From Candidatus Nomurabacteria bacterium (GTDB lineage Bacteria > Patescibacteriota > Minisyncoccia > Phycocordibacterales > UBA9973), in assembly GCA_023267415.1 (NCBI GenBank), contig JAHFNM010000011.1, positions 1 through 20,908 on the forward strand: a stretch of DNA of 20,908 nt, read 5' to 3'. Positions 15,052 to 20,908 of this stretch are shown here, in pieces. The translations under genes were made by a program, and so were the position numbers. Under the pieces are notes generated by a model. It was given only the letters and a program-made list of their open reading frames with translations, was not told the origin of the DNA and did not search any database. Each line of letters begins with the position of its first letter. Positions within the stretch are counted from its first letter, which is position 1.

Positions 15052-15408
15052 ATGCTTGTACTCGAAAAACCAATACCACAATCCCTGAATACCTATGTTC
15101 AGGAGCAGCTGGAAATAAGCCTTGCTTCTTTGCTTGAACAGCAGAAATTCGTCTTGCAAAAAAATCTTTCTGCGAACATTCGCATACGTCCGGAGCATGA
15201 TTCTATGCACGAAGCCCATGTAGTGATCCAGCAAGGATCCGAAATACAGATCGTTGGTCCCGCCTCGCTTGCATTTAGGGACATCGAATACACAAATGAA
15301 TTCGCATTCTTTCTTCCCGGATTGCGGATCATGCCGACATCAACCAACAGGAAAGAAAACTGCTTTACTGCCGATCTCAAGATGGTCATCGCCGCGATCA
15401 AAGCATGA
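15052..15408 (+). CDS. Hypothetical protein (118 aa)
   Basis: A soluble 118-aa protein beginning MLVLEKPIPQSLNTYVQEQL, with a Leu/Gln-rich helix (EISLASLLEQQKFVLQ), then alternating strands (NIRIRPEHD, AHVVIQQGSEIQIVGPASLA) and a C-terminal KMVIAAIKA helix. No signal peptide, membrane segment or recognised motif. It lies between two terminators, so it is probably a single-gene unit. A TAAAGT about 20 nt upstream of the ATG could be its -10 box. Confidence 0.6.
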   Translation: MLVLEKPIPQSLNTYVQEQLEISLASLLEQQKFVLQKNLSANIRIRPEHDSMHEAHVVIQQGSEIQIVGPASLAFRDIEYTNEFAFFLPGLRIMPTSTNRKENCFTADLKMVIAAIKA

Positions 15409-15425
15409 TTTCCAAAAACTACACT

Positions 15426-15455
15426 AAAAAGCGCGTCCAAAAGACCCGCTTTTTT
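15426..15455. terminator. Intrinsic terminator after the 118-aa gene
   Basis: AAAAAGCG-C-GTC pairs with GAC-C-CGCTTTTT, leaving a CAAAA loop, then a T-run. Confidence 0.75.
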
Positions 15456-15472
15456 AATTGCGCCGGCAGTGC

Positions 15473-15478
15473 TAGAAT
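15473..15478 (+). promoter_or_regulatory. Extended -10 promoter of glyA (leaderless)
   Basis: TGC-TAGAAT is followed by exactly 6 nt and the glyA ATG at 15485. No good -35 is present, as expected for extended -10 promoters. Confidence 0.6.
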
Positions 15479-15484
15479 CAGCCT

Positions 15485-16738
15485 ATGCAATCTCATCTCG
15501 ACAGCGAAGTATTTGACGCTATTGCCGGAGAGGCCAAGCGCCAGGCCGAAGGACTCGAACTCATTCCTTCGGAGAACTACGTCTCAAAAAATGTTCTCCT
15601 TGCCAACGGCTCCATCCTGACAAACAAATACTCCGAAGGATATCCCGGTCGTCGCTATTACGGCGGACAGGAATTTACCGATCAAATCGAGACGCTCGCC
15701 ATCGAACGCGCCAAACAGCTCTTCAATTGTAAATTTGCCAACGTACAACCGCACTCAGGTGCGCCGGCAAATCTTGCCGTGTATTCCGCATTGCTTGAGC
15801 CAGGGGATACGGTGCTTGGCATGGATCTTGCTCACGGCGGACATCTTACGCACGGACATCCGATGACCTTGCCTGCTAAGATTTACAAATTCGTCACATA
15901 CAAAATGAAAGATCCTGAGACAGGGGAGATCGACTACGAAGGTCTTCGACAGGTTGCGCTCGAACACAAGCCCAAGCTCATCATCGCCGGATTCTCTGCT
16001 TACTCGCGCACGCTCGATTATGCAAAGTTCGTCGAGATCGCAAAAGAAGTCGGTGCGTACACCATGGCTGACATGGCGCACATTGCCGGCTTGATCGCGG
16101 GCAAGGCGCTTCGCAACCCGTTTGATGATGGTTTTGATATCATCACTTCGACCACACACAAAACGCTTCGCGGTCCACGTGGAGGGATCATTCTCACTCG
16201 TGAGAGTGAAGAGATCGCAAAGAAGATCGACAAGGCGATTTTCCCAGGCATTCAAGGCGGTCCGCACATGCACACGATCGCAGCAAAGGCCGTGGCTTTT
16301 GGCGAGGCAATAACTCCGGCATATCAGGAATATTGTCAGCAGGTGCTCAAGAATGCCAAAGCAATGGAAGCCGTATTTCATCGCGAAAAGATCCGCATGA
16401 TCGGTGGCGGCACGGACAATCACCTCATTCTTGCCGATGTGTTCGGCTCGCTTGGCGTCCCTGGGAAAGAAGCCCAGACTGTGCTCGATGAAGTCGGTAT
16501 CACACTCAACATGAACGCGATAGCAGGGGATACGCGCAAGCCGCTTGATCCATCTGGAATTCGTTTTGGTACACCAGCCATCACGACTCGTGGATTCAAG
16601 GAGGCCGACTGCGCTCGCGTCGCCGAACTTCTCATTGACGCGCTTCGCAGCAAAGATGACGAAGCGAAGAAAAAGATAATAAAGGAAGAAGTCAAAGCAT
16701 TGGCCGAGCAGTTTCCTATTCCGGAGAGCTTTGTATAA
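15485..16738 (+). CDS. glyA: Serine hydroxymethyltransferase
   Basis: 417 aa, the usual bacterial length. PLP enzyme that converts serine and tetrahydrofolate to glycine and 5,10-methylene-tetrahydrofolate. Visible features are LELIPSENYVS, NKYSEGYPGRRYYGG, QPHSGAPANLAVY, MADMAHIAGLIA and the PLP-lysine segment TSTTHKTLRGPRGG with K226. The C-terminal GTPAITTRGF is also standard. Here it probably supplies the methyl donor for ThyX. It opens the plus-strand run that ends with dut. Confidence 0.97.
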   Translation: MQSHLDSEVFDAIAGEAKRQAEGLELIPSENYVSKNVLLANGSILTNKYSEGYPGRRYYGGQEFTDQIETLAIERAKQLFNCKFANVQPHSGAPANLAVYSALLEPGDTVLGMDLAHGGHLTHGHPMTLPAKIYKFVTYKMKDPETGEIDYEGLRQVALEHKPKLIIAGFSAYSRTLDYAKFVEIAKEVGAYTMADMAHIAGLIAGKALRNPFDDGFDIITSTTHKTLRGPRGGIILTRESEEIAKKIDKAIFPGIQGGPHMHTIAAKAVAFGEAITPAYQEYCQQVLKNAKAMEAVFHREKIRMIGGGTDNHLILADVFGSLGVPGKEAQTVLDEVGITLNMNAIAGDTRKPLDPSGIRFGTPAITTRGFKEADCARVAELLIDALRSKDDEAKKKIIKEEVKALAEQFPIPESFV

Positions 16739-16747
16739 AAATATATT

Positions 16748-17209
16748 ATGGAATTCTGCGAACTGCGAAAGACAGAAAGAGGGGGAAAGGAAATACTGAA
16801 AGAAAACAGTCATTTCAATGTTAAGACCGGCATCAATGATATTTTGCTTGGCGACAATGTGACTCGAATCACTCTTTTTGATACCAGTACCTCAGCTGGA
16901 GAAGCTTCCCTTGTTGAGCCTAAGGACGCTCTGTACAAAGACAAATATCTTCAGTTGCGGGTTATTCGAGTTGAGCCAGAATATCAGGGTGGTAATGCGG
17001 TTATTATGCTATACGAAAAATCCATTGAATATGCAGAATCGTTTTCAAAAGAACTTCTTTTTGATAGCAGTCTCACAAAAGGAGCATACAATAGTTTCAA
17101 AAAACTAGAACAACACGGGTACTCAGTGATTGAAAATCCTGAATCGAAATTTGATGGATCAACCTATAAGGCTCCAGGAAGTTGGGTTTTACGAGTTGAA
17201 AGAAAATAG
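16748..17209 (+). CDS. GNAT-like protein (probable acetyltransferase fold)
   Basis: 153 aa, starting 9 nt after glyA. The segment LRVIRVEPEYQGGNAVIMLYEKSIEYA (about 70-96) looks like GNAT motif A, in which strand 4 and the pyrophosphate-binding turn are followed by a helix, and KELLFDSSLTKGAYNSFKKLEQHGYSV fits the C-terminal motif B region. The acetyl-CoA turn (usually QxxGxG/A) is imperfect here (QGGNA), so catalytic competence is uncertain. The gene is more AT-rich than glyA. Substrate unknown. Confidence 0.55.
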   Translation: MEFCELRKTERGGKEILKENSHFNVKTGINDILLGDNVTRITLFDTSTSAGEASLVEPKDALYKDKYLQLRVIRVEPEYQGGNAVIMLYEKSIEYAESFSKELLFDSSLTKGAYNSFKKLEQHGYSVIENPESKFDGSTYKAPGSWVLRVERK

Positions 17210-17215
17210 ATTACT

Positions 17216-17677
17216 ATGCCTCACATTCATGAAAAAATTGATTTTGTTGTTGATGTTTTTGTCGTATACGACAACAAAGTGCTTATTCGCCTGCATGACA
17301 AATACAAGCGTTGGCTTGCGGTTGGGGGACATGTCGAGCTAGATGAAACTCCGGATGCTGCCGCTTTGCGAGAGGTAAAAGAAGAAGTGGGTCTCGATGT
17401 CACACTCATTCCGCCGTATGTTACTCCGCAATTCGATGCGGAATACACCGCACTTCCCATGCCTTGGCACATGAATATTCATCCGATCAATGAGATTCAC
17501 AGACATTTGAGTTTGATATATTTTGCCGTATCGGAAAGTGATGCCGTTGTTCCTGAAAAGGCCGAAGATGTATGGCAATGGCTCAGAGCAGAAGATCTTG
17601 AAAAGAACGAAATGCAAATCGGTGCCACGACACTCTTTTATGCCAAAGAAGCCCTTAAGGCAGCCCAAAGAAAATAA
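17216..17677 (+). CDS. NUDIX hydrolase (intact box)
   Basis: 153 aa, 6 nt after the GNAT-like gene. The NUDIX box is complete: G38-x5-E44-x7-R52-E53-V-K-E56-E57-V-G-L60. The N-terminus FVVDVFVVYDNKVLIRLHDKYKRW is the first strand pair of the fold, and the WLAVGGHVE entry is common among nucleotide-directed members. A histidine-rich insertion (WHMNIHPINEIHRH) follows the box. It should cleave a nucleoside diphosphate linked to another moiety; the substrate cannot be named. Its position before a DNPH1-like gene and tmk suggests nucleotide sanitation. Confidence 0.88.
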   Translation: MPHIHEKIDFVVDVFVVYDNKVLIRLHDKYKRWLAVGGHVELDETPDAAALREVKEEVGLDVTLIPPYVTPQFDAEYTALPMPWHMNIHPINEIHRHLSLIYFAVSESDAVVPEKAEDVWQWLRAEDLEKNEMQIGATTLFYAKEALKAAQRK

Positions 17678-17679
17678 TT

Positions 17680-18087
17680 ATGAAAATCTATTTTGCAGGA
17701 TCAATCCGTGGGGGACGCAATGACGCGGAGTTATACGCAGAAATTATTTCCTTGCTTGGCCAGTACGGGGAAGTGCTGACCGAACATATTGGCGATGACT
17801 CGCTCTCTTCCATGCATGGTAGCGGGGCAGACCCTGTGCATATCTTTGAACAAGACAGCGACTGGGTGAAGGAAGCAGATGTCATAGTCGCCGAAGTGAC
17901 AACGCCTTCGCTTGGTGTAGGCTATGAGATCGGACTTGCCGAATCGTTGGAAAAAAAGATCCTGTGTCTCTATCGCGAGCAGGAAGACCGCAGTCTCTCT
18001 GCCATGATCGCCGGCAATAGGCATCTCTCCATTGCCGAGTACGAATCCATCGAAGATATCGAAAATATTTTGAAGGATTTCTTCTAA
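17680..18087 (+). CDS. DNPH1/Rcl-like 2'-deoxynucleoside 5'-phosphate N-hydrolase
   Basis: 135 aa, starting 2 nt after the NUDIX stop. It closely follows animal DNPH1/Rcl over its whole length: IYFAGSIRGGRNDAELY, VLTEHI, EQDSDWVKEADVIVAEVT, PSLGVGYEIGLAE, KKILCLYR and RSLSAMIAG. Residues corresponding to rat Y13, D69, E93 and S117 are Y4, D59, E83 and S107. DNPH1 hydrolyses the glycosidic bond of deoxynucleoside monophosphates and in human cells removes 5-hydroxymethyl-dUMP. The related nucleoside 2-deoxyribosyltransferases share the fold, but the SIRGGR, EVT-PSLGVGYE and LSAMI segments favour the hydrolase. It sits directly before tmk, a good place to remove a damaged monophosphate before phosphorylation. 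Confidence 0.88.
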   Translation: MKIYFAGSIRGGRNDAELYAEIISLLGQYGEVLTEHIGDDSLSSMHGSGADPVHIFEQDSDWVKEADVIVAEVTTPSLGVGYEIGLAESLEKKILCLYREQEDRSLSAMIAGNRHLSIAEYESIEDIENILKDFF

Positions 18088-18101
18088 TCCTTTTTTCTTG
18101 C

Positions 18102-18107
18102 TACAGT
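18102..18107 (+). promoter_or_regulatory. Extended -10 box of tmk (leaderless)
   Basis: TGC-TACAGT (18102-18107) followed by 6 nt and the tmk ATG at 18114. It lies in the only appreciable gap (26 nt) between the preceding and following genes, so tmk may have its own promoter in addition to read-through. Confidence 0.45.
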
Positions 18108-18113
18108 AGCCGT

Positions 18114-18806
18114 ATGAAAAAATCTGGGAAGCTCATAGTCATTGATGGCACAGACGGATCGGGAAAGGCGACCCAGGTCGCACTTCTTTATGCTCGACTC
18201 AAAAAAGAAGGGCACATCGTAAAAACGGTAGATTTTCCGGAGTATGACAAGAATTTTTTCGGAAAATTCATTGGCGAATGCCTCACTGACGAAAAATATA
18301 AATTCAAAGAAACCCATCCTAAGATCATTTCTGCTCTCTATGCCGCTGATCGGTGGGAGTCGAGCAAGCAAATCGGTGCGTGGATCGAAAAAGGATACAT
18401 TGTGATCGCAAATCGCTATGTTTCGGCAAACCAGATCCATCAAGGCGGAAAGATTCATTCGGAAAAAGAACGCAAAGATTTTCTTGCGTGGCTCGACCGC
18501 ATGGAGTACGGCGCGTTTAAGATACCTCGTCCGAACATTGTAATCTATCTTAGTCTTCCGATCGCAATCGTGAATAAGCTCATCGCAGAGCGCGACAGCA
18601 AAGAGAAGCGTGCATACAAAGGAAAAAAGAACGACGTGCATGAGAGCGATCCGAAGCATCTTGAAAATGCGCGTAAGAGCGCGCTCAAGCTTATCAAAGA
18701 ATTGAACAACTTCGTGCAGATAGATTGCGCTCCAAAAAAAGATATTCTCTCTCGCGAAGAAATTCATGAACAGGTTTATCAATCGCTTAAAAAGGTTTTG
18801 AAATGA
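18114..18806 (+). CDS. tmk: Thymidylate kinase
   Basis: 230 aa. P-loop DGTDGSGKAT (11-20), AADRWE (77-82) and the following NRYVSANQIHQGGK (100-113) are the dTMP-kinase nucleotide and substrate sites; the usual DRY is NRY here. It phosphorylates dTMP to dTDP, the step after ThyX. Length is slightly above the bacterial norm, with a Lys-rich segment (SKEKRAYKGKKND) in the place of the LID region. The TGA stop overlaps the ATG of the next gene (ATGA), indicating coupling. Confidence 0.95.
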   Translation: MKKSGKLIVIDGTDGSGKATQVALLYARLKKEGHIVKTVDFPEYDKNFFGKFIGECLTDEKYKFKETHPKIISALYAADRWESSKQIGAWIEKGYIVIANRYVSANQIHQGGKIHSEKERKDFLAWLDRMEYGAFKIPRPNIVIYLSLPIAIVNKLIAERDSKEKRAYKGKKNDVHESDPKHLENARKSALKLIKELNNFVQIDCAPKKDILSREEIHEQVYQSLKKVLK

Positions 18807-19384
18807 TCGACGTTGAGATTCGCGGGCCGGTGGCAAAAAAAGAATATGACCGAGTGAAAAAACTCTTCTCGACTGCGGGGGAAGGGGTCGTTGCCGAGCA
18901 CCAAACCGTGGTTTCGTATACCGACCGAGGATTCAACAATCGCGCCGTGCGGCTCGAATACAAAAATGGCGCAGGAGTTTTGTGCATCGAGACAGGAAAG
19001 ACAGGTGACCGAAAGGAGATCAGAACCCGTCTCGCCCATGACTCATTTTCCAATGCCGTGTGTATGCTTGCCGAGCTCGGATACAAAAAAGCCGCAGTCT
19101 CGGCGACAGAGGTTTTTTCTTGTGCATACGGGGGAGCTTTTTTCTCGCTCTACGATCCTGATGGCGAGTCGTACTATTACGAAGCCGTGATCTCGGCAAA
19201 CGGTCCCGACGAAGCAAAGGAAGCCAAGGAAAAGCTTGAAAAGCTTGCCCGCAAATTCAAGCTCCCACTCTGGACTCCGCTTCATATGCTTGAGTTCACC
19301 CGCAAATTGAGCGAAACAGCCAATTCGCTGTATGATTATGAGACAGACGGAGCGGAGTATTTTAAGAATAAGTTTGGAATATAA
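18803..19384 (+). CDS. CYTH-like domain protein
   Basis: 193 aa, start overlapping the tmk stop by 4 nt. The N-terminal VEIRG stands where CYTH (class IV adenylate cyclase/thiamine triphosphatase) proteins carry ExExK, and later RAVRLEYKN and EIRTRL supply the alternating charged strands of the tunnel. Family members act on triphosphate substrates with divalent metal. The motif is imperfect, with Asp-Val-Glu-Ile-Arg for ExExK. The substrate is unknown; the position after tmk allows a guess at a triphosphate, but that is inference only. Confidence 0.65.
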   Translation: MIDVEIRGPVAKKEYDRVKKLFSTAGEGVVAEHQTVVSYTDRGFNNRAVRLEYKNGAGVLCIETGKTGDRKEIRTRLAHDSFSNAVCMLAELGYKKAAVSATEVFSCAYGGAFFSLYDPDGESYYYEAVISANGPDEAKEAKEKLEKLARKFKLPLWTPLHMLEFTRKLSETANSLYDYETDGAEYFKNKFGI

Positions 19385-19386
19385 AT

Positions 19387-19887
19387 ATGCGAATACCGAT
19401 AGTAAACGAGGAAGACGAAATAATAAAAATTATTGATTCCACCGAAAGAATGAAGGGGGATATTGGTAGAGTCTCTGCGCTCTGGATTACGAATGAAAAA
19501 GGAGAGATTTTGCTTGCACAAAGATCGTTTACAAAAAAACGTGATCCCGGCGTCTGGGGTCCGGCAGTTGCAGGAACAGTAGAAGAAGGTGAGACATACG
19601 AACAAAACATTATCAAAGAAGCTGAAGAAGAGATCGGATTAAAAAACTTTCCTCCAAAGCTAGAACAAAAGAATCGTCGCTCGACCAGCCATGAATATTT
19701 TGGTCAATGGTTCAGTACTGTTGTTGACGGTAGTTATCCTTTTGTAAAACAAGATTCTGAAGTAGAACAACTTAAGTGGTTTAGTAAAGAAGAAATTCTT
19801 GAATTCTTTAGAAAGAATCCAGAAATGTTTATTCCAAGTTTTGAATCTACAATTGAGTATTTTTTGAATTATGAAAATAAAAGTTAA
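19387..19887 (+). CDS. NUDIX hydrolase, isopentenyl-diphosphate-isomerase-like subgroup
   Basis: 166 aa, starting 2 nt after the CYTH gene. The region MRIPIVNEEDEIIKIIDSTE and then ALWITNEKGEILLAQRS, DPGVWGPAVAGTVEEGE resembles the IDI-like NUDIX group. The box is G63-x5-E69-x7-K77-E78-A-E-E81-E82-I-G-L85, with Lys for the usual Arg. Such proteins are often not true isomerases. The gene is markedly more AT-rich than glyA, tmk and dut, which may indicate a different origin. Its last 17 bases overlap dut. Confidence 0.85.
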   Translation: MRIPIVNEEDEIIKIIDSTERMKGDIGRVSALWITNEKGEILLAQRSFTKKRDPGVWGPAVAGTVEEGETYEQNIIKEAEEEIGLKNFPPKLEQKNRRSTSHEYFGQWFSTVVDGSYPFVKQDSEVEQLKWFSKEEILEFFRKNPEMFIPSFESTIEYFLNYENKS

Positions 19888-20293
19888 AAAATTGAAAGAC
19901 GATGCGAAGCTGCCGACGTATGCGAAGCCAGGCGATGTGGGCATGGATATGTATGCGATGGAGACCATCACAATCCCGCCGATGGGACATCATCGCTTTT
20001 GGCATGGGTTCGCGCTGGAATTCGATACCGGCTTTGCTGCGATCGTGAAGGACAAGTCCAGCATTTCAAAGGCCGGACTGCATACGATGGGTGGAGTATT
20101 CGACGCCGGCTATCGCGGCGAATACAACACGCACTTAGTGAATCTCTCGGGCGAACCATATACCGTTGAAGCGGGAGATAAAGTGGCTCAGCTTGTCATC
20201 TATCCCGTAGTGATTGCAGAACTGGAGGAAACTGATACATTGAGTGAGTCCGAACGGGGAGAACAAGGCTTTGGTTCGACAGGAAGGAAATGA
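19871..20293 (+). CDS. dut: Deoxyuridine 5'-triphosphate nucleotidohydrolase (dUTPase)
   Basis: 140 aa, the normal size for trimeric dUTPase. All five motifs can be placed: I AKPGDVGMDMYA (18-29), II DKSSISKAG (61-69), III GGVFDAGYRGEY (74-85, probable catalytic D78), IV GDKVAQLVIYPV (102-113) and V RGEQGFGSTGRK (129-140). It converts dUTP to dUMP, giving the ThyX substrate and keeping uracil out of DNA. The start at 19871 overlaps the NUDIX end by 17 nt in another frame. Confidence 0.95.
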   Translation: MKIKVKKLKDDAKLPTYAKPGDVGMDMYAMETITIPPMGHHRFWHGFALEFDTGFAAIVKDKSSISKAGLHTMGGVFDAGYRGEYNTHLVNLSGEPYTVEAGDKVAQLVIYPVVIAELEETDTLSESERGEQGFGSTGRK

Positions 20294-20333
20294 CACGTGC
20301 ATTCGATGTGTCATCCTGAACTTGATTCAGGAT
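20291..20333. repeat. Hairpin pair with REP-like palindrome between dut and argS
   Basis: ATCCTGAA (20313-20320) and TTCAGGAT (20326-20333) form a perfect 8-bp stem with a CTTGA loop, preceded by GTC and followed by CTAG. An overlapping inverted repeat, TGACAC (20291-20296, containing the dut stop) with GTGTCA (20308-20313), competes for base 20313. The GTCATCCTGAACTTGATTC-type core recalls dispersed palindromic repeats seen in several bacterial groups. No T-tract follows, so it is not a typical terminator. Confidence 0.5.
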
Positions 20334-20343
20334 CTAGAAATGT

Positions 20344-20908
20344 ATGCAGCAAAAACTTGCACAACTGATCAAAGAAGCACTGAAGAACCTCGGTATTGAA
20401 GCCGAGGCTATTGTGCTCGAACACCCGGCAGATCTTACTCACGGGGACTTTTCGACGAGCGCGGCTTTGGCGTACGCCAAAGCCGCGCAAACTAATCCTC
20501 GCGCTCTTGCCGAAAACATCGTCGCCGAGCTTTCCAAGCACTCTACACCTGAGATCGAAAAGATCGAGATCGCCGGTCCGGGATTCATCAATTTCCGCCT
20601 TTCAAAGGAATTCTTTGCCGACATGGTCGGCCGGGTCCATGTCTCCACGACTTGGGGCGAGAACAAGATCCTCGACGGCAAGAAAGTCATGGTTGAATAC
20701 ACGCAACCCAACCCATTCAAGCCTTTTCATATTGGCCACCTCATGAGCAATGCCATCGGCGAGTCAGTCTCGCGCATCGTCGAATTTTCCGGCGCAAAGA
20801 CGATTCGTGCGAACTATCAAGGCGACATCGGTCCGCACGTGGCCAAGGCGATCTGGCAGCTTTTGAAGAAAGGCAAGCCTGATGCATCTCTTTCTCCAAT
20901 CGAACAAG
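20344..20908 (+). CDS. argS: Arginyl-tRNA synthetase, N-terminal part (continues beyond window)
   Basis: 188 codons are visible. The N-terminal additional domain begins MQQKLAQLIKEALKNLGI and includes HGDFSTSAALAYAKAA and AGPGFINFRLS; the class I catalytic domain opens with VEYTQPNPFKPFHIGHL, carrying the HIGH motif, followed by ANYQGDIGPHVAK. It charges tRNA-Arg. The ATG at 20344 is preferred over the out-of-frame ATG at 20340. A hairpin ends 10 nt upstream of the start. Confidence 0.95.
   Translation, partial: MQQKLAQLIKEALKNLGIEAEAIVLEHPADLTHGDFSTSAALAYAKAAQTNPRALAENIVAELSKHSTPEIEKIEIAGPGFINFRLSKEFFADMVGRVHVSTTWGENKILDGKKVMVEYTQPNPFKPFHIGHLMSNAIGESVSRIVEFSGAKTIRANYQGDIGPHVAKAIWQLLKKGKPDASLSPIEQ

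Noticed and set aside
15426..15455. Attenuator for glyA
   Set aside because: The hairpin lies upstream of the glyA -10 box, so it serves the preceding gene.
16018..16251. Alternative genetic code (TGA as Gly)
   Set aside because: tmk and dut end in TGA exactly at the family C-termini, and glycines are encoded by GGN throughout.
15755..16813. 352-aa open frame antisense to glyA
   Set aside because: It lies wholly opposite a clear glyA, shows no recognisable domain and results from codon bias. The 276-aa frame opposite nrdB (1132-1962) and the 209-aa frame opposite nrdA (134-763) were dismissed for the same reason.

Overview
The window looks like a piece of chromosome from an ultra-small-genome bacterium of the Candidate Phyla Radiation (Patescibacteria), most likely a parcubacterial lineage. 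This is inferred from gene content and style, not from a marker gene search. Genes are compact and tightly packed. TGA is used as a normal stop (tmk, dut), so the recoded Gracilibacteria/Absconditabacteria code is excluded. rplK is not followed by rplA. I see no well-placed Shine-Dalgarno sequence at any start, and several genes have a -10 box only 6-9 nt before the ATG, as expected for leaderless mRNAs.

Layout. 1-2103 (+): 3' part of nrdA and a complete nrdB for a class I ribonucleotide reductase; NrdB carries the substitutions typical of the tyrosine-free class Ic. 2284-2848 (-): MTH1-like NUDIX gene broken by a frameshift. 2905-6897 (+): AI-2E-type permease, an acidic hypothetical, a membrane-anchored DsbA-like oxidoreductase, three small proteins and an RlmI-like methyltransferase. 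7017-8491 (+): membrane-anchored FKBP isomerase, a 42-aa membrane peptide and a SIMPL-domain protein. 8579-9996 (+): secE-nusG-rplK with a leader capable of alternative hairpins. 10000-12337 (-): thyX (tandem-fused), a frameshifted NUDIX gene and dcd. 12464-13063 (+): orphan secreted protein. 13064-13537: no large gene, but a 118-nt nested inverted repeat, a near-consensus promoter and a ~243-nt leader before a DEAD-box RNA helicase (13538-14956). 15052-15408: unknown small protein. 15485-20293 (+): glyA, GNAT-like protein, NUDIX, DNPH1-like hydrolase, tmk, CYTH protein, NUDIX and dut, closely spaced. 20344-end: 5' part of argS.

Functional theme. Much of the window serves deoxynucleotide supply and quality control. 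RNR makes deoxynucleotides; Dcd and Dut feed dUMP; GlyA makes methylene-tetrahydrofolate; ThyX makes dTMP; Tmk makes dTDP. Around these sit a DNPH1-like enzyme, which in animals removes hydroxymethyl-dUMP, and up to five NUDIX genes or remnants. Two of the NUDIX genes have single-base frameshifts, in otherwise recognisable frames, and need read-level checking.
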